This document shows, one piece after another, positions 1-6,517 of a stretch of 19,075 bases of DNA. The stretch lies in assembly GCA_964609465.1 (NCBI GenBank), contig CAZSSQ010000034.1:1-19075 (forward strand), in the 5' to 3' direction. Position numbers and translations under genes: made by a program. The notes under the pieces are model-generated. The model was not told the DNA's origin. It was given only the letters and a program-made list of their open reading frames with translations, and made no database searches. Source of the DNA: CAVSBT01 sp964609465 (GTDB lineage: Bacteria; Chloroflexota; Dehalococcoidia; DSTF01; JALHUB01). The stretch's first letter is position 1. Each line of letters opens with the position of its first letter.

Positions 1-1528
1 GCGCATCGATCTGAGCCGCAGCGACTTCGATGACCCAGCTGTCTACGACATGATCTGCGCCGGCGACACCGTCGGCGTCTTCCAGGTGGAGAGCCGGGCC
101 CAGATGCAGACCCTGCCTCGCACGCGGCCGCGCTCCCTGGAGGACCTGACGGTGGAGGTGGCCATCATCCGGCCTGGGCCCATCGTGGGGAAGGCGGTGA
201 GCCCCTACATCCTGCGCCGCCAGGGTAAGGAGCCCGTCACCTACGACCACCCATCGCTGGAGCCCATCCTGAAGGAGACCCTGGGCGTCATCCTCTATCA
301 GGAGCAGGTCATCCAGGTCGCCATGGCGACCGCGGGCTTCACCGCCGGCCAGGCCGACCAGATGCGGCGGGCCATGTCCCGCAAGCGCTCTCGGGAGGCG
401 ATGGCCGCCATGTGGGAGGAGTTCCGCCGTGGTGCCCTTCGAGAGCCTCAGGACAAAGCTCTGGACAGGGGCGTGGACGAGAAGACGGCGCGAACGGTCT
501 TCGACAAGATCCTGGGCTTCGCCGAGTTCGGCTTCCCCAAGAGCCACGCCGCCGCCTTCGCCCTGCTGGCCTACCAGTCGGCCTGGCTGAAGAAGTACTA
601 CCCGCTGGAGTTCACCTGTGCCCTCCTCAATGCCCAGCCCATGGGCTTCTACCCGCCGGAGGTCATCGTGGGCGACGCCCGCCGCCACGGGGTCGAGGTG
701 CTGCCGCCCGACGTGAACCTGAGCCGCCGGCGCTGCACGGTGGAGGACCTGCCCGCCAGTAGGCGGGGCCTGCCCGCCGATAGGCAGGGCGAGGCCGTGC
801 GCATCGGCCTGGCCTACGTGGACGGCGTCGGCGAGAAGGGCGGCAGGGCCGTCGAGTCCGCCCGCGGCGGACGCGACGTGAGTGAGCCGTTCCGGTCGCT
901 GCGCGACTTCTGCTGGCGGACGGGCCTGAGGCGAGAAGCAGTGGAGAACCTGATTCGAGCCGGCGCCTTCGACGGCTTCGGCCTCCCAGACGGGCCGTCC
1001 GGCAACCGGCGGGAGCTCCTCTGGCAGCTAGGGCTGGTCTACCGACCGGCAAACGGCCAGATGCCGCTGCCGCTGCCCACCGAGCAGGACGAGGTGCCCC
1101 TGCGCGACCTTACCCGCTGGGAGCGCCTGGTGGCCGACTACGAGACCATGGGCTTCTCGGCCCGCGACCACCCTATGGCCGCCGTCCGACAGGTCCTCGG
1201 CGAGGGCACCGTCTCCACGGCCCACGTCGAAACGCTGCCGGACGGCGTCGATGTGCAGGTGGCGGGCCTGGTAGTCTGCCGCCAGCAGCCGGGGACGGCC
1301 AAGGGCTTCGTCTTCTTGGTGCTGGAGGACGAGTTCGGACTGGCCAACGTGGTGGTCAAGCCGCCGGTCTACCTGCGCTACCGCGCCCTCGTCCGCGCCG
1401 AGCCGTTCCTGATGGTCAGTGGCCGGCTCCAGCGCCGCGACGGCATTACCAACCTGATCGCGGAGTCGTTCCGTCCGCTGCGGGTGCCACGAGAGCTGGT
1501 GGCGCCGGAGGCGCACAACTTCGGCTAG
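1..1528 (+). CDS. dnaE2: Error-prone DNA polymerase III alpha subunit, DnaE2/ImuC type (C-terminal part, 5' truncated)
   Basis: The frame is open from base 2, so the gene starts before the window; about 508 C-terminal residues remain of a protein normally near 1,050. Visible blocks include GVFQVESRAQMQ and IRPGPIVG (C-family polymerase palm/fingers), LGVILYQEQVIQVA, and FGFPKSHAAAFALLAYQSAW followed by LLNAQPMGFYPPEVIVGDAR. The QPMGFY version of that block is typical of DnaE2 rather than replicative DnaE1. A C-terminal OB-fold-like region follows (VDVQVAGLVVCRQQPGTAKG onward). DnaE2 does translesion synthesis and damage-induced mutagenesis, usually with ImuA/ImuB, which are not in view. An insert of about 14 residues (LPASRRGLPADRQG) between RRCTVE and AVRIGLAYV is encoded by two palindromic repeat units, listed separately. 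The gene converges on etfB. The family call is firm; the DnaE2 subtype is likely. Confidence 0.9.
   Translation, partial: RIDLSRSDFDDPAVYDMICAGDTVGVFQVESRAQMQTLPRTRPRSLEDLTVEVAIIRPGPIVGKAVSPYILRRQGKEPVTYDHPSLEPILKETLGVILYQEQVIQVAMATAGFTAGQADQMRRAMSRKRSREAMAAMWEEFRRGALREPQDKALDRGVDEKTARTVFDKILGFAEFGFPKSHAAAFALLAYQSAWLKKYYPLEFTCALLNAQPMGFYPPEVIVGDARRHGVEVLPPDVNLSRRRCTVEDLPASRRGLPADRQGEAVRIGLAYVDGVGEKGGRAVESARGGRDVSEPFRSLRDFCWRTGLRREAVENLIRAGAFDGFGLPDGPSGNRRELLWQLGLVYRPANGQMPLPLPTEQDEVPLRDLTRWERLVADYETMGFSARDHPMAAVRQVLGEGTVSTAHVETLPDGVDVQVAGLVVCRQQPGTAKGFVFLVLEDEFGLANVVVKPPVYLRYRALVRAEPFLMVSGRLQRRDGITNLIAESFRPLRVPRELVAPEAHNFG
748..791. repeat. Two tandem palindromic repeat units inside the dnaE2 coding sequence
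   Basis: Two adjacent, similar units of about 20 bases each form hairpins: GCCCGCC-AGTA-GGCGGGGC (751-769) and GCCCGCC-GATA-GGCAGGGC (about 771-790). They keep the reading frame and code for LPASRRGLPADRQG. REP-like or miniature palindromic elements are usually intergenic. Here the pair lies in a linker between conserved polymerase blocks, so it is probably tolerated. Confidence 0.7.
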
Positions 1529-1582
1529 GGCCCAATCTGGGTCCGGAACAGCGTCGTAAGGCGGCGGGTCTGGGCTCGCCGC
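1528..1582. terminator. Possible bidirectional terminator region between convergent dnaE2 and etfB
   Basis: Two hairpins lie in the 71-base convergent gap: GGGCCC-AATCT-GGGTCC (1528-1544, one G-U pair, overlapping the last base of the dnaE2 stop) and GCGGCG...CGCCGC (1561-1582, 10-base loop). Neither is followed by a clear T-run, so this is a weak call based mainly on position. Confidence 0.35.
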
Positions 1583-1599
1583 TAACACATCTGCTCGCC

Positions 1600-2496
1600 C
1601 TAGACGAACCCTTCCTCGACGAGGAAGCTGAGCAGCCGCTCGGCTCCCGCTTCCGGCGGCCCTTCGATCAGAGGCGAGTGCCGCTCAGCAGACGGCCCCG
1701 CTGGCCCGGCAAGTCCTCCCGAGATGACCGCCTGCCAGCGCTCCATTCCTGAGAGATCACTGTCGGGCACGAAGAGGTCGCGCATGTCTGGCTTCGCCGG
1801 CCCGACCTCTATCACCTGGACGCACGAACCCCTCTCGCCTACCTCCTCGGGTCTCAGGCCCAGCCGCTGGCACCCCCACCGCTCGATTGGGGCCCGCCAG
1901 GCCTGGAACCGGTCGCGCAGGCGTGGGTACCTCAGAGGGCCCGTGGCTGGCTCCAGCGCCAGGACCGCCGGCAGCGGGCAGCGGATGACTGCGCGGCAGC
2001 CGCGGTCGAGCTTCCGGTGCACCAAGAGGCTAGAGGCGCCGTCCAGCAATTCCAGATGCACCACGCCCGAGACAGCCGGTAGTCCCATGAGCTCGCCTAT
2101 CTGAAGGGGCGTCTGACCCGTGGCCCCGTCCGTCGCCAGGCAGCCGCAGAGGACCAGGTCAGCGTGCAGATGCTCGGCCGCCCGCGAGAGCACACGCGCC
2201 GTCGCCAGGGTGTCGCCGCCCTCAAACGCGGAGTCCCAGAGGAGGACGGCTTCATCGGCGCTGACAGCCAGACACTCACGCAGCAGGGGCTCGCAGTCTG
2301 GTGGGCCCAGGCTCATGACCGTCACCACGGTTCCGGGGAGGCGGTCTTTGATGCGTAGCGCCTGCTCCAGGGCCGATCGGTCGGCTGCGTTTGGGCAGCG
2401 AGGCAGGCCCTCACCAGACAGTGCGGCAGGACCGGCCTGAAACGGCATGGCCTCGCTTGGGTCCACCACCCGCGTCACGCAGACCGCGATTCTCAT
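1600..2496 (-). CDS. etfB: Electron transfer flavoprotein beta subunit (EtfB/FixA family)
   Basis: 298 residues. The N-terminus MRIAVCVTRVVDP and the motifs DRSALEQALRIKD, VLCGCLATDGATGQTPLQIG and LPAVLALEPATGPLRYP are the usual EtfB adenine-nucleotide-binding fold landmarks. EtfB pairs with EtfA to carry electrons between flavoprotein dehydrogenases and quinone, ferredoxin or other acceptors. Its ATG (2496-2494) overlaps the etfA stop TGA (2495-2493) as ATGA, so translation is probably coupled and the subunits made in equal amounts. It is the last gene of the operon read from 6082. The motif seen in bifurcating versus non-bifurcating EtfB was not resolved by eye, so electron bifurcation should not be assumed. 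Confidence 0.9.
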   Translation of the reverse strand: MRIAVCVTRVVDPSEAMPFQAGPAALSGEGLPRCPNAADRSALEQALRIKDRLPGTVVTVMSLGPPDCEPLLRECLAVSADEAVLLWDSAFEGGDTLATARVLSRAAEHLHADLVLCGCLATDGATGQTPLQIGELMGLPAVSGVVHLELLDGASSLLVHRKLDRGCRAVIRCPLPAVLALEPATGPLRYPRLRDRFQAWRAPIERWGCQRLGLRPEEVGERGSCVQVIEVGPAKPDMRDLFVPDSDLSGMERWQAVISGGLAGPAGPSAERHSPLIEGPPEAGAERLLSFLVEEGFV

Positions 2497-3542
2497 TTGT
2501 CCCCTCGGGACTCGGCGAGCATACCAAGGGCGGACATACCCTCGGAGCGGGCGCGCGACGTGTCCTCACGAAGGCGCGCCAGCAGAGGCGGCAGCACGTC
2601 GCGCAGGTCCGCCACGATGGCCATGTCGGCCAGGTCGACGATGGGCGCGTGACGGTCGGTGTTGATGGACACCACCGTCCTGGCCCCGCGCATGCCGACG
2701 ATGTGGTGGGCTGCTCCCGAGATGCCGCAGGCGATGTACAGGCCGGGCGCCACGGAGCGCCCCGACTGCCCGACCTGTCGATCGTAGGGGACCCACCCTG
2801 CGTCCACGGCCACCCGCGAGGCAGCGACGGCGCCCCCTAGTAGGGAAGCCAGCTCCAGCAGCAACTCGAACCCTTCACGACTGCCGACTCCGCGGCCACC
2901 CGCCACGAGGATGTCGGCCTCGGCCAAGTCCATGGTGAGCGGGTCGCCCTGCACAACCCGCTCCACCTTGGTGCGCGGAGAGGTGATGCTTTCGGCCTCA
3001 AGCCGGATGACCTGCGGCTCCCGAGCCGAGGCGCCGCAGTCGGTGGGGAGAGGGCGCGGCCGCAGCGTGGCCATCTGAGGCCGGGCCTGAGGGCACACCA
3101 CGGTGCAAGAGGCGCGGCCTCCGTAGGCAGTGCGCGACATACGGAGAACCCCGTCGGGGCTGATCTCCAGGTCGGTGCAATCCGAAGCCAGACCCGTCCC
3201 CAGGCATGCAGCTACCCTGGCAGCGAGCTCACGCCCGAGGATGGTGGCGCCACAAAGGACGATGCTCGGCCGGTGCTTGCGGATCAAGGCGGTCAGAAGC
3301 GGGACGTAGGCGTCGCTGTCATGCAGGGCCGCCGACCACCCGGCGACGAAGACATGGGTCGCACCCCGAGAGCCCAGGGCCCTGACGAGCTCATCCTCGC
3401 AGTTGCCGACGACGACGGCGCCGGCCTCTGTGCCGAGTTGCCCGGCTAGCCGAGCAGCCTCCGCCGTCAGGGAGACGGCCAGCTCTGATAGCCGCCCCGA
3501 GCCGCCCTCAGCGACCGCCCACACCGGTGCGTGAACTGTCAT
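2493..3542 (-). CDS. etfA: Electron transfer flavoprotein alpha subunit (EtfA/FixB family)
   Basis: 349 residues from the ATG at 3542. That start is chosen because the next residues (MTVHAPVWAVAEGGSGRLSE) match the usual EtfA N-terminus and a GGAAGAGG stretch lies just upstream; an open frame extends further up to 3695 but overlaps the preceding gene. The C-terminal FAD domain is clear: VAGGRGVGSREGFELL, VGQSGRSVAPGLYIACGISG, AHHIVGM and INTDRHAPIVDLADM. Together with EtfB it forms a soluble FAD-containing electron carrier. The start lies 86 bases after the stop of the FeS-flavoprotein oxidoreductase gene, which suggests that enzyme may be an Etf redox partner (inference). Confidence 0.9.
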   Translation of the reverse strand: MTVHAPVWAVAEGGSGRLSELAVSLTAEAARLAGQLGTEAGAVVVGNCEDELVRALGSRGATHVFVAGWSAALHDSDAYVPLLTALIRKHRPSIVLCGATILGRELAARVAACLGTGLASDCTDLEISPDGVLRMSRTAYGGRASCTVVCPQARPQMATLRPRPLPTDCGASAREPQVIRLEAESITSPRTKVERVVQGDPLTMDLAEADILVAGGRGVGSREGFELLLELASLLGGAVAASRVAVDAGWVPYDRQVGQSGRSVAPGLYIACGISGAAHHIVGMRGARTVVSINTDRHAPIVDLADMAIVADLRDVLPPLLARLREDTSRARSEGMSALGMLAESRGDK

Positions 3543-3628
3543 GCCCTCTTCCACCCCACGCCTGACCAGTGCCCAGGCTCTCGCGAGGTCTTCTTCTGCT
3601 CCGATGGGTAGTGGCCGTGGCGCCCTCT

Positions 3629-5587
3629 CTAGACCATCCTGCCCACGCGAAGTCCTTCGAGCGTCGAGTCCAGCATCTTGCGGGGGGCCACACACTGGCC
3701 GGCGGCATAGAGCTCGCGAACCTTGCCCTTGAGCCGCTTGTAGAGACCGTCGTCTGCCTTGCTCCCCCGGGCCACGACCACCGTGTCGACCCCCTCTATG
3801 ACGCGCTCTCGGCCTGTGAAGGCGCTGGCAACCACTACCTTGTTGCCTTCCACAGCCTTGACGTCGGAACCGGGGGTCAGAGCCACGCCCTTGGCGTCGA
3901 GGCGCATCAGCAGCAGAATGAGCGTTATCGGCTCCACGGGGAATCCCATGAAGGCGTTAGGTATCAGCACTTCCACGTCGCTGTCGCGGTCCGACAGGAA
4001 GTCGGCCGTGGTCAGCCCCTCCATCCCGCGGTCGGTGGCGACAATGATCACCTTCTTGCCTGCCTGGGCCTTCCCTGAGAGGACGTCTCGGGCCTGCACG
4101 ACGCTGGGCTGATCGGCGCCAGGGAAGGTCGCCCGTGCCGGCACTCCACCGGTAGCGACGATCACGGCGTCGGGGTTCGCCTCTTCGACGGTTCCAACGT
4201 CCACAGGCGAGCCGAGGTGGACATCGACTCCCAGCAGCTTGAACTGAGTTTCGTAGTAGCGCACCGGCTCCGCCATGTCCTGCCGACCGGGGGCCTTGGC
4301 CGCGATTTGAAGCTGTCCTCCTAGCTGCTCGTCCTTTTCGTAGAGGGAGACGGAATGCCCTCGCAGGGCCGCTACCCGCGCCGCCTCCATTCCCGCTATG
4401 CCGCCGCCGATGACCATGACTCTCTTCTTCACTGGTGCTGGGGTGATCTCCAGCTCTTTCTCACGCCCGGCGCTGGGGTTGATGGCGCAGGTGATGGGTA
4501 AGGTATGGTAAATGCGACCCCAGCAGCCCTCGTTGCACCCGATACAGTAGCGGATCTCGTCCAGGCGCCCCTCACGCGCCTTGTTGGGGAGTTCCGGGTC
4601 GGCAATGTTGGCCCGGGTCATCCCGACCATATCGGCCTGGTTCCTGGCCAGGATCTCCTCGGCTTTGACGGGGTCAGCGACGCGGCCAACGCAGAACACG
4701 GGCACATTCACCGCTTGCTTGATGCCGGCCGCCAGATAGACGAAGGCGGCGGGCGGTATGTACATGGGAGGGATAGGGGCTCCCCCGGCACCGACGGTCA
4801 CACTCACGTAATCCAGCTTGCCGGAGGCAGTGAGACTGGCCATGATCCTCTTCATGTCATCGAGGGTGAGGCCGCCGTTTTGGTACTGATCGCCGCTCAC
4901 CCGTATCCCGACCGTGAAGTCGGAGCCCACGGCGACTCGCAGGGCGTCGATGAGCTCTCGGACGAAGCGGAGGCGGTTCTCCTCGCTGCCCCCATACTCG
5001 TCGTGGCGGTGATTGGTGCGGGGGGACATGAACTGCTCGATGAGGAACCCGTGGGTCCCCATGATCTCGACGCCATCCATACGCGCCTCCCGCATGCGCC
5101 GGCCCGAGTCGGTGAAGCCTTGGATCACCTCCTTGATCTCCTCGATCTCCATCTCGTGGGAGGCCTCGATGTGAAACGAACCCGGCAGCGCCGAACACGA
5201 CCACAGGGGAAGGCTTCCCTCCCGCACTCCGTAGAAGATGCTGCCTGGATGCCAGAGCTGGGCCACGATCTTCGCCCCATGCTCGTGTACCGCCGCGGCG
5301 ATACGTCGGAAGGGTTCAATGCACTCGTCGCGGTAGGTGTGAATCACGAACGGGTCAGTGGCGGCGGAGGGATGGACCGCTTGGTCTTCGGTGACGATGA
5401 GGCCGATGCCGCCCTTGGCCTTCGACACCCAGTAGTTCAAGTGCCTTTCGGACGGCAGGCCCTTTTCAGCGAAGCCGGTCAGGTGGGCCGTGCTGACAAT
5501 GCGGTTTCGCACCGTAAAGGAGCCGATCTTGAGCGGCGTGAACAGGTGTTTGAACTGGGCCGCCCCAACTTCTGGCTGGGTAGTCAT
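3629..5587 (-). CDS. FMN / [4Fe-4S] / FAD NADH:flavin oxidoreductase, 2,4-dienoyl-CoA reductase (FadH) family
   Basis: 652 residues, the normal size for the FadH/trimethylamine-dehydrogenase family. Residues 1-340 form an old-yellow-enzyme TIM barrel: LFTPLKIGSFTVRNRIV, HLNYWVSKAKGGIGLIVTE, DGVEIMGTHGFLIEQFMSPR and RHDEYGGSEENRLRF. A four-cysteine cluster site follows at C348, C351, C355 and C367 (CIGCNEGC...C). A Rossmann FAD/NAD-binding region begins at KKRVMVIGGGIAGM (388-400). Family members reduce enoyl-type or related substrates using NAD(P)H, passing electrons FAD to FeS to FMN; the substrate cannot be told from sequence. The start at 5587 has a good Shine-Dalgarno (AGAGGAGAAGAGCC-ATG). 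It sits between the C-GCAxxG-C-C selenoprotein candidate (57-base gap) and etfAB, so electron exchange with Etf is plausible. Confidence 0.88.
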   Translation of the reverse strand: MTTQPEVGAAQFKHLFTPLKIGSFTVRNRIVSTAHLTGFAEKGLPSERHLNYWVSKAKGGIGLIVTEDQAVHPSAATDPFVIHTYRDECIEPFRRIAAAVHEHGAKIVAQLWHPGSIFYGVREGSLPLWSCSALPGSFHIEASHEMEIEEIKEVIQGFTDSGRRMREARMDGVEIMGTHGFLIEQFMSPRTNHRHDEYGGSEENRLRFVRELIDALRVAVGSDFTVGIRVSGDQYQNGGLTLDDMKRIMASLTASGKLDYVSVTVGAGGAPIPPMYIPPAAFVYLAAGIKQAVNVPVFCVGRVADPVKAEEILARNQADMVGMTRANIADPELPNKAREGRLDEIRYCIGCNEGCWGRIYHTLPITCAINPSAGREKELEITPAPVKKRVMVIGGGIAGMEAARVAALRGHSVSLYEKDEQLGGQLQIAAKAPGRQDMAEPVRYYETQFKLLGVDVHLGSPVDVGTVEEANPDAVIVATGGVPARATFPGADQPSVVQARDVLSGKAQAGKKVIIVATDRGMEGLTTADFLSDRDSDVEVLIPNAFMGFPVEPITLILLLMRLDAKGVALTPGSDVKAVEGNKVVVASAFTGRERVIEGVDTVVVARGSKADDGLYKRLKGKVRELYAAGQCVAPRKMLDSTLEGLRVGRMV

Positions 5588-5644
5588 GGCTCTTCTCCTC
5601 TGTCAATGCCTGCTGGCACCACATCGGGAAGGGGTCGCCGGCCA

Positions 5645-6082
5645 CTACGATGGCGCGTTCAGCAACTCCAGCGCCAGCCGGTAGGCTGTGCCGCCCGAGC
5701 GCAAGCAGACGCGTACGGGCACGTCGGAGCTCCAGAACTGTTTCAGCCCTTCGTCCGTACTCAAGTCCATCCCCGTCAACTCGTGGCAGCAGGTGTGGCC
5801 CATCTCCGCCTCGAAGCGGCGGCGGAACTCCTGCACCAGGTGCCAGATGCCAAGGCGATCCTCTGAGGGTGCGTCCCTCCCCTGCTTGAGGCCGATGGAC
5901 ATTACAGCGCCGACCACGGCGCCGCAAACGGCCCCCGTCCCGCCGATGCCGCCGCCGAAACCACTAGCGATCCGGGGGATGGCTTCATTCTCGATCCCCA
6001 GCTCCTGGCACACGGCCAGCAAAACTGCCTCCGATCAATCGTAGCCGCGGGCCAGCAATTCCTGGGCTCGGTTCAACTCCAT
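5645..6082 (-). CDS. C-GCAxxG-C-C family redox protein with in-frame UGA: candidate selenoprotein
   Basis: Read from the ATG at 6082 the protein begins MELNRAQELLARGYD, meets TGA (6037-6035) at codon 16, then continues SEAVLLAVCQELGIENEAIP to a stop at 5645, giving 145 residues if UGA is read as selenocysteine. In the family the start is typically GY(D/N)C followed by a helix, so the UGA sits at the first conserved cysteine. Other family marks are present: FGGGIGG then AVCGAVVGA (C53), C98-C99 in HTCCHELTG, and C126. The ATG has a strong Shine-Dalgarno (AAAGGAG, then TAGAGCC); the alternative TTG at 6022 has none and would drop the family's N-terminal Cys helix. A SECIS-like hairpin follows the UGA. 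The family is known to include selenoprotein forms; its biochemical role is unknown, presumably thiol/selenol redox. It leads the operon with the FeS-flavoprotein and etfAB. Confidence 0.8.
6000..6037 (-). promoter_or_regulatory. SECIS-like hairpin with UGA, C-GCAxxG-C-C gene
   Basis: Counting the U of UGA as 1, positions 19-33 form CUGGC-CGUGU-GCCAG (genome 6019-6005). The apical loop has GU at 25-26. A lower helix (A12-U38, G13-C37, U14-G36, U15-A35, U16-G34) is separated by an unpaired U17-G18, similar in place to the bulged U17 of the E. coli fdhF SECIS. Folding was done by eye. Confidence 0.65.
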
Positions 6083-6158
6083 GGCTCTACTCCTTTCCTG
6101 CTCCCCGCCGCCACAAGACTGTCAACGGCTGTCCGCCGCCCCCTCCGTGTCCATGCCG

Positions 6159-6187
6159 ATTATACCTTCGCCGGTTGAGAATGCCGA
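6159..6187 (-). promoter_or_regulatory. Sigma-70-type promoter for the selenoprotein-oxidoreductase-etfAB operon
   Basis: On the minus strand a perfect TATAAT (6164-6159) lies 17 bases after TCGGCA (6187-6182), a 4/6 match to TTGACA. The predicted start is about 70 bases upstream of the ATG at 6082. It faces away from the MerB-like fragment at 6242. Confidence 0.6.
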
Positions 6188-6190
6188 CGC

Positions 6191-6228
6191 TTCGAGCCAT
6201 TTCAGCGAGCCCGCGGGCTCGTCTCGAA
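6191..6228. repeat. Perfect 16-base palindrome inside a larger inverted repeat in the divergent spacer
   Basis: CGAGCCCGCGGGCTCG (6206-6221) is a perfect palindrome. It is flanked by TTCGAG (6191-6196) and CTCGAA (6223-6228), which can extend the dyad. It lies just before the AAAGGAGG of the MerB-like fragment and upstream of the minus-strand -35 box, so it could be a shared operator or a 5'-leader hairpin. No regulator gene is adjacent. Confidence 0.5.
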
Positions 6229-6241
6229 AGGAGGCGGCGAA

Positions 6242-6517
6242 ATGGCAGAGCCGCAGCTTCTGGCAAGAATGTACCACACCATCATCAGCGGCCTGGTGCG
6301 TGACGGCCGCGCACCCCACTACACGGGCCTCGCCGCCCAGCATCGTTGGCCACGTCAACGTCCCCTTCGCGTGCTGGGGCGAAGACTTTGCTGGAGCTTG
6401 AAGCCTCGTGAACCTCTTCCGGTCGGAAGAGCACGTGCGAAACTGGTCCCCCTACGACCCTGAGAGCGCCGACGGCATCATGCCGCTCAAGGACTGCGCG
6501 GCACTCTTCCAAACCCA
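6242..6517 (+). pseudogene. Organomercurial-lyase (MerB)-like gene, internally deleted and truncated; carries an in-frame UGA at the conserved Cys
   Basis: A strong AAAGGAGG (6227-6234) precedes ATG 6242, which opens MAEPQLLARMYHTIISG and continues with a VRDGRAPHYT stretch, resembling the N-terminal winged helix of MerB-like proteins. Near 6330 the frame changes by +1 and a C-terminal-type region follows: SPPSIVGHVNVPFACWGEDF, then AGA, TGA (6399-6401), SLVNLFRSEEHVRNW and SADGIMPLKDCAALF. In classical MerB the catalytic Cys159 sits in FCNHVHFF; here TGA-S-L-V-N-L-F aligns with C-N-H-V-H-F-F, putting the UGA on that cysteine. Only about 90 of roughly 200 expected residues remain, the segment with Cys96/Asp99 is missing, and the end runs into the convergent transporter gene. 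It is therefore a remnant, yet it keeps a near-ideal SECIS hairpin. The MerB assignment is from recalled family patterns. Confidence 0.6.
6399..6434 (+). promoter_or_regulatory. SECIS-like hairpin with UGA, MerB-like remnant
   Basis: A 7-bp perfect stem CUCUUCC/GGAAGAG encloses the tetraloop GGUC (6414-6431), with GU at positions 24-25 from the U of UGA. A lower GUG/CAC helix (6408-6410 with 6432-6434) is separated by the bulge AAC. The loop is very like the GGUCU loop of the E. coli fdhF SECIS. Folding was done by eye. Confidence 0.65.

Noticed and set aside
4505..5866. Long plus-strand open frame (453 codons) opposite the FeS-flavoprotein gene
   Set aside because: It is antisense to a clearly conserved 652-residue protein, has no recognisable domain, and is expected from high GC content.
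5645..6022. A 125-residue gene starting at TTG 6022
   Set aside because: It has no Shine-Dalgarno and lacks the family's N-terminal Cys helix, whereas ATG 6082 has a strong one and gives the full family length if the UGA is read through.
6122..6358. 78-residue minus-strand open frame
   Set aside because: It covers the promoter, the palindrome and the opposite strand of the MerB-like remnant, and shows no domain.
6242..6517. Programmed +1 frameshift joining the two MerB-like halves
   Set aside because: About 100 residues expected between the halves are absent, so a deletion explains the frame change better than recoding.
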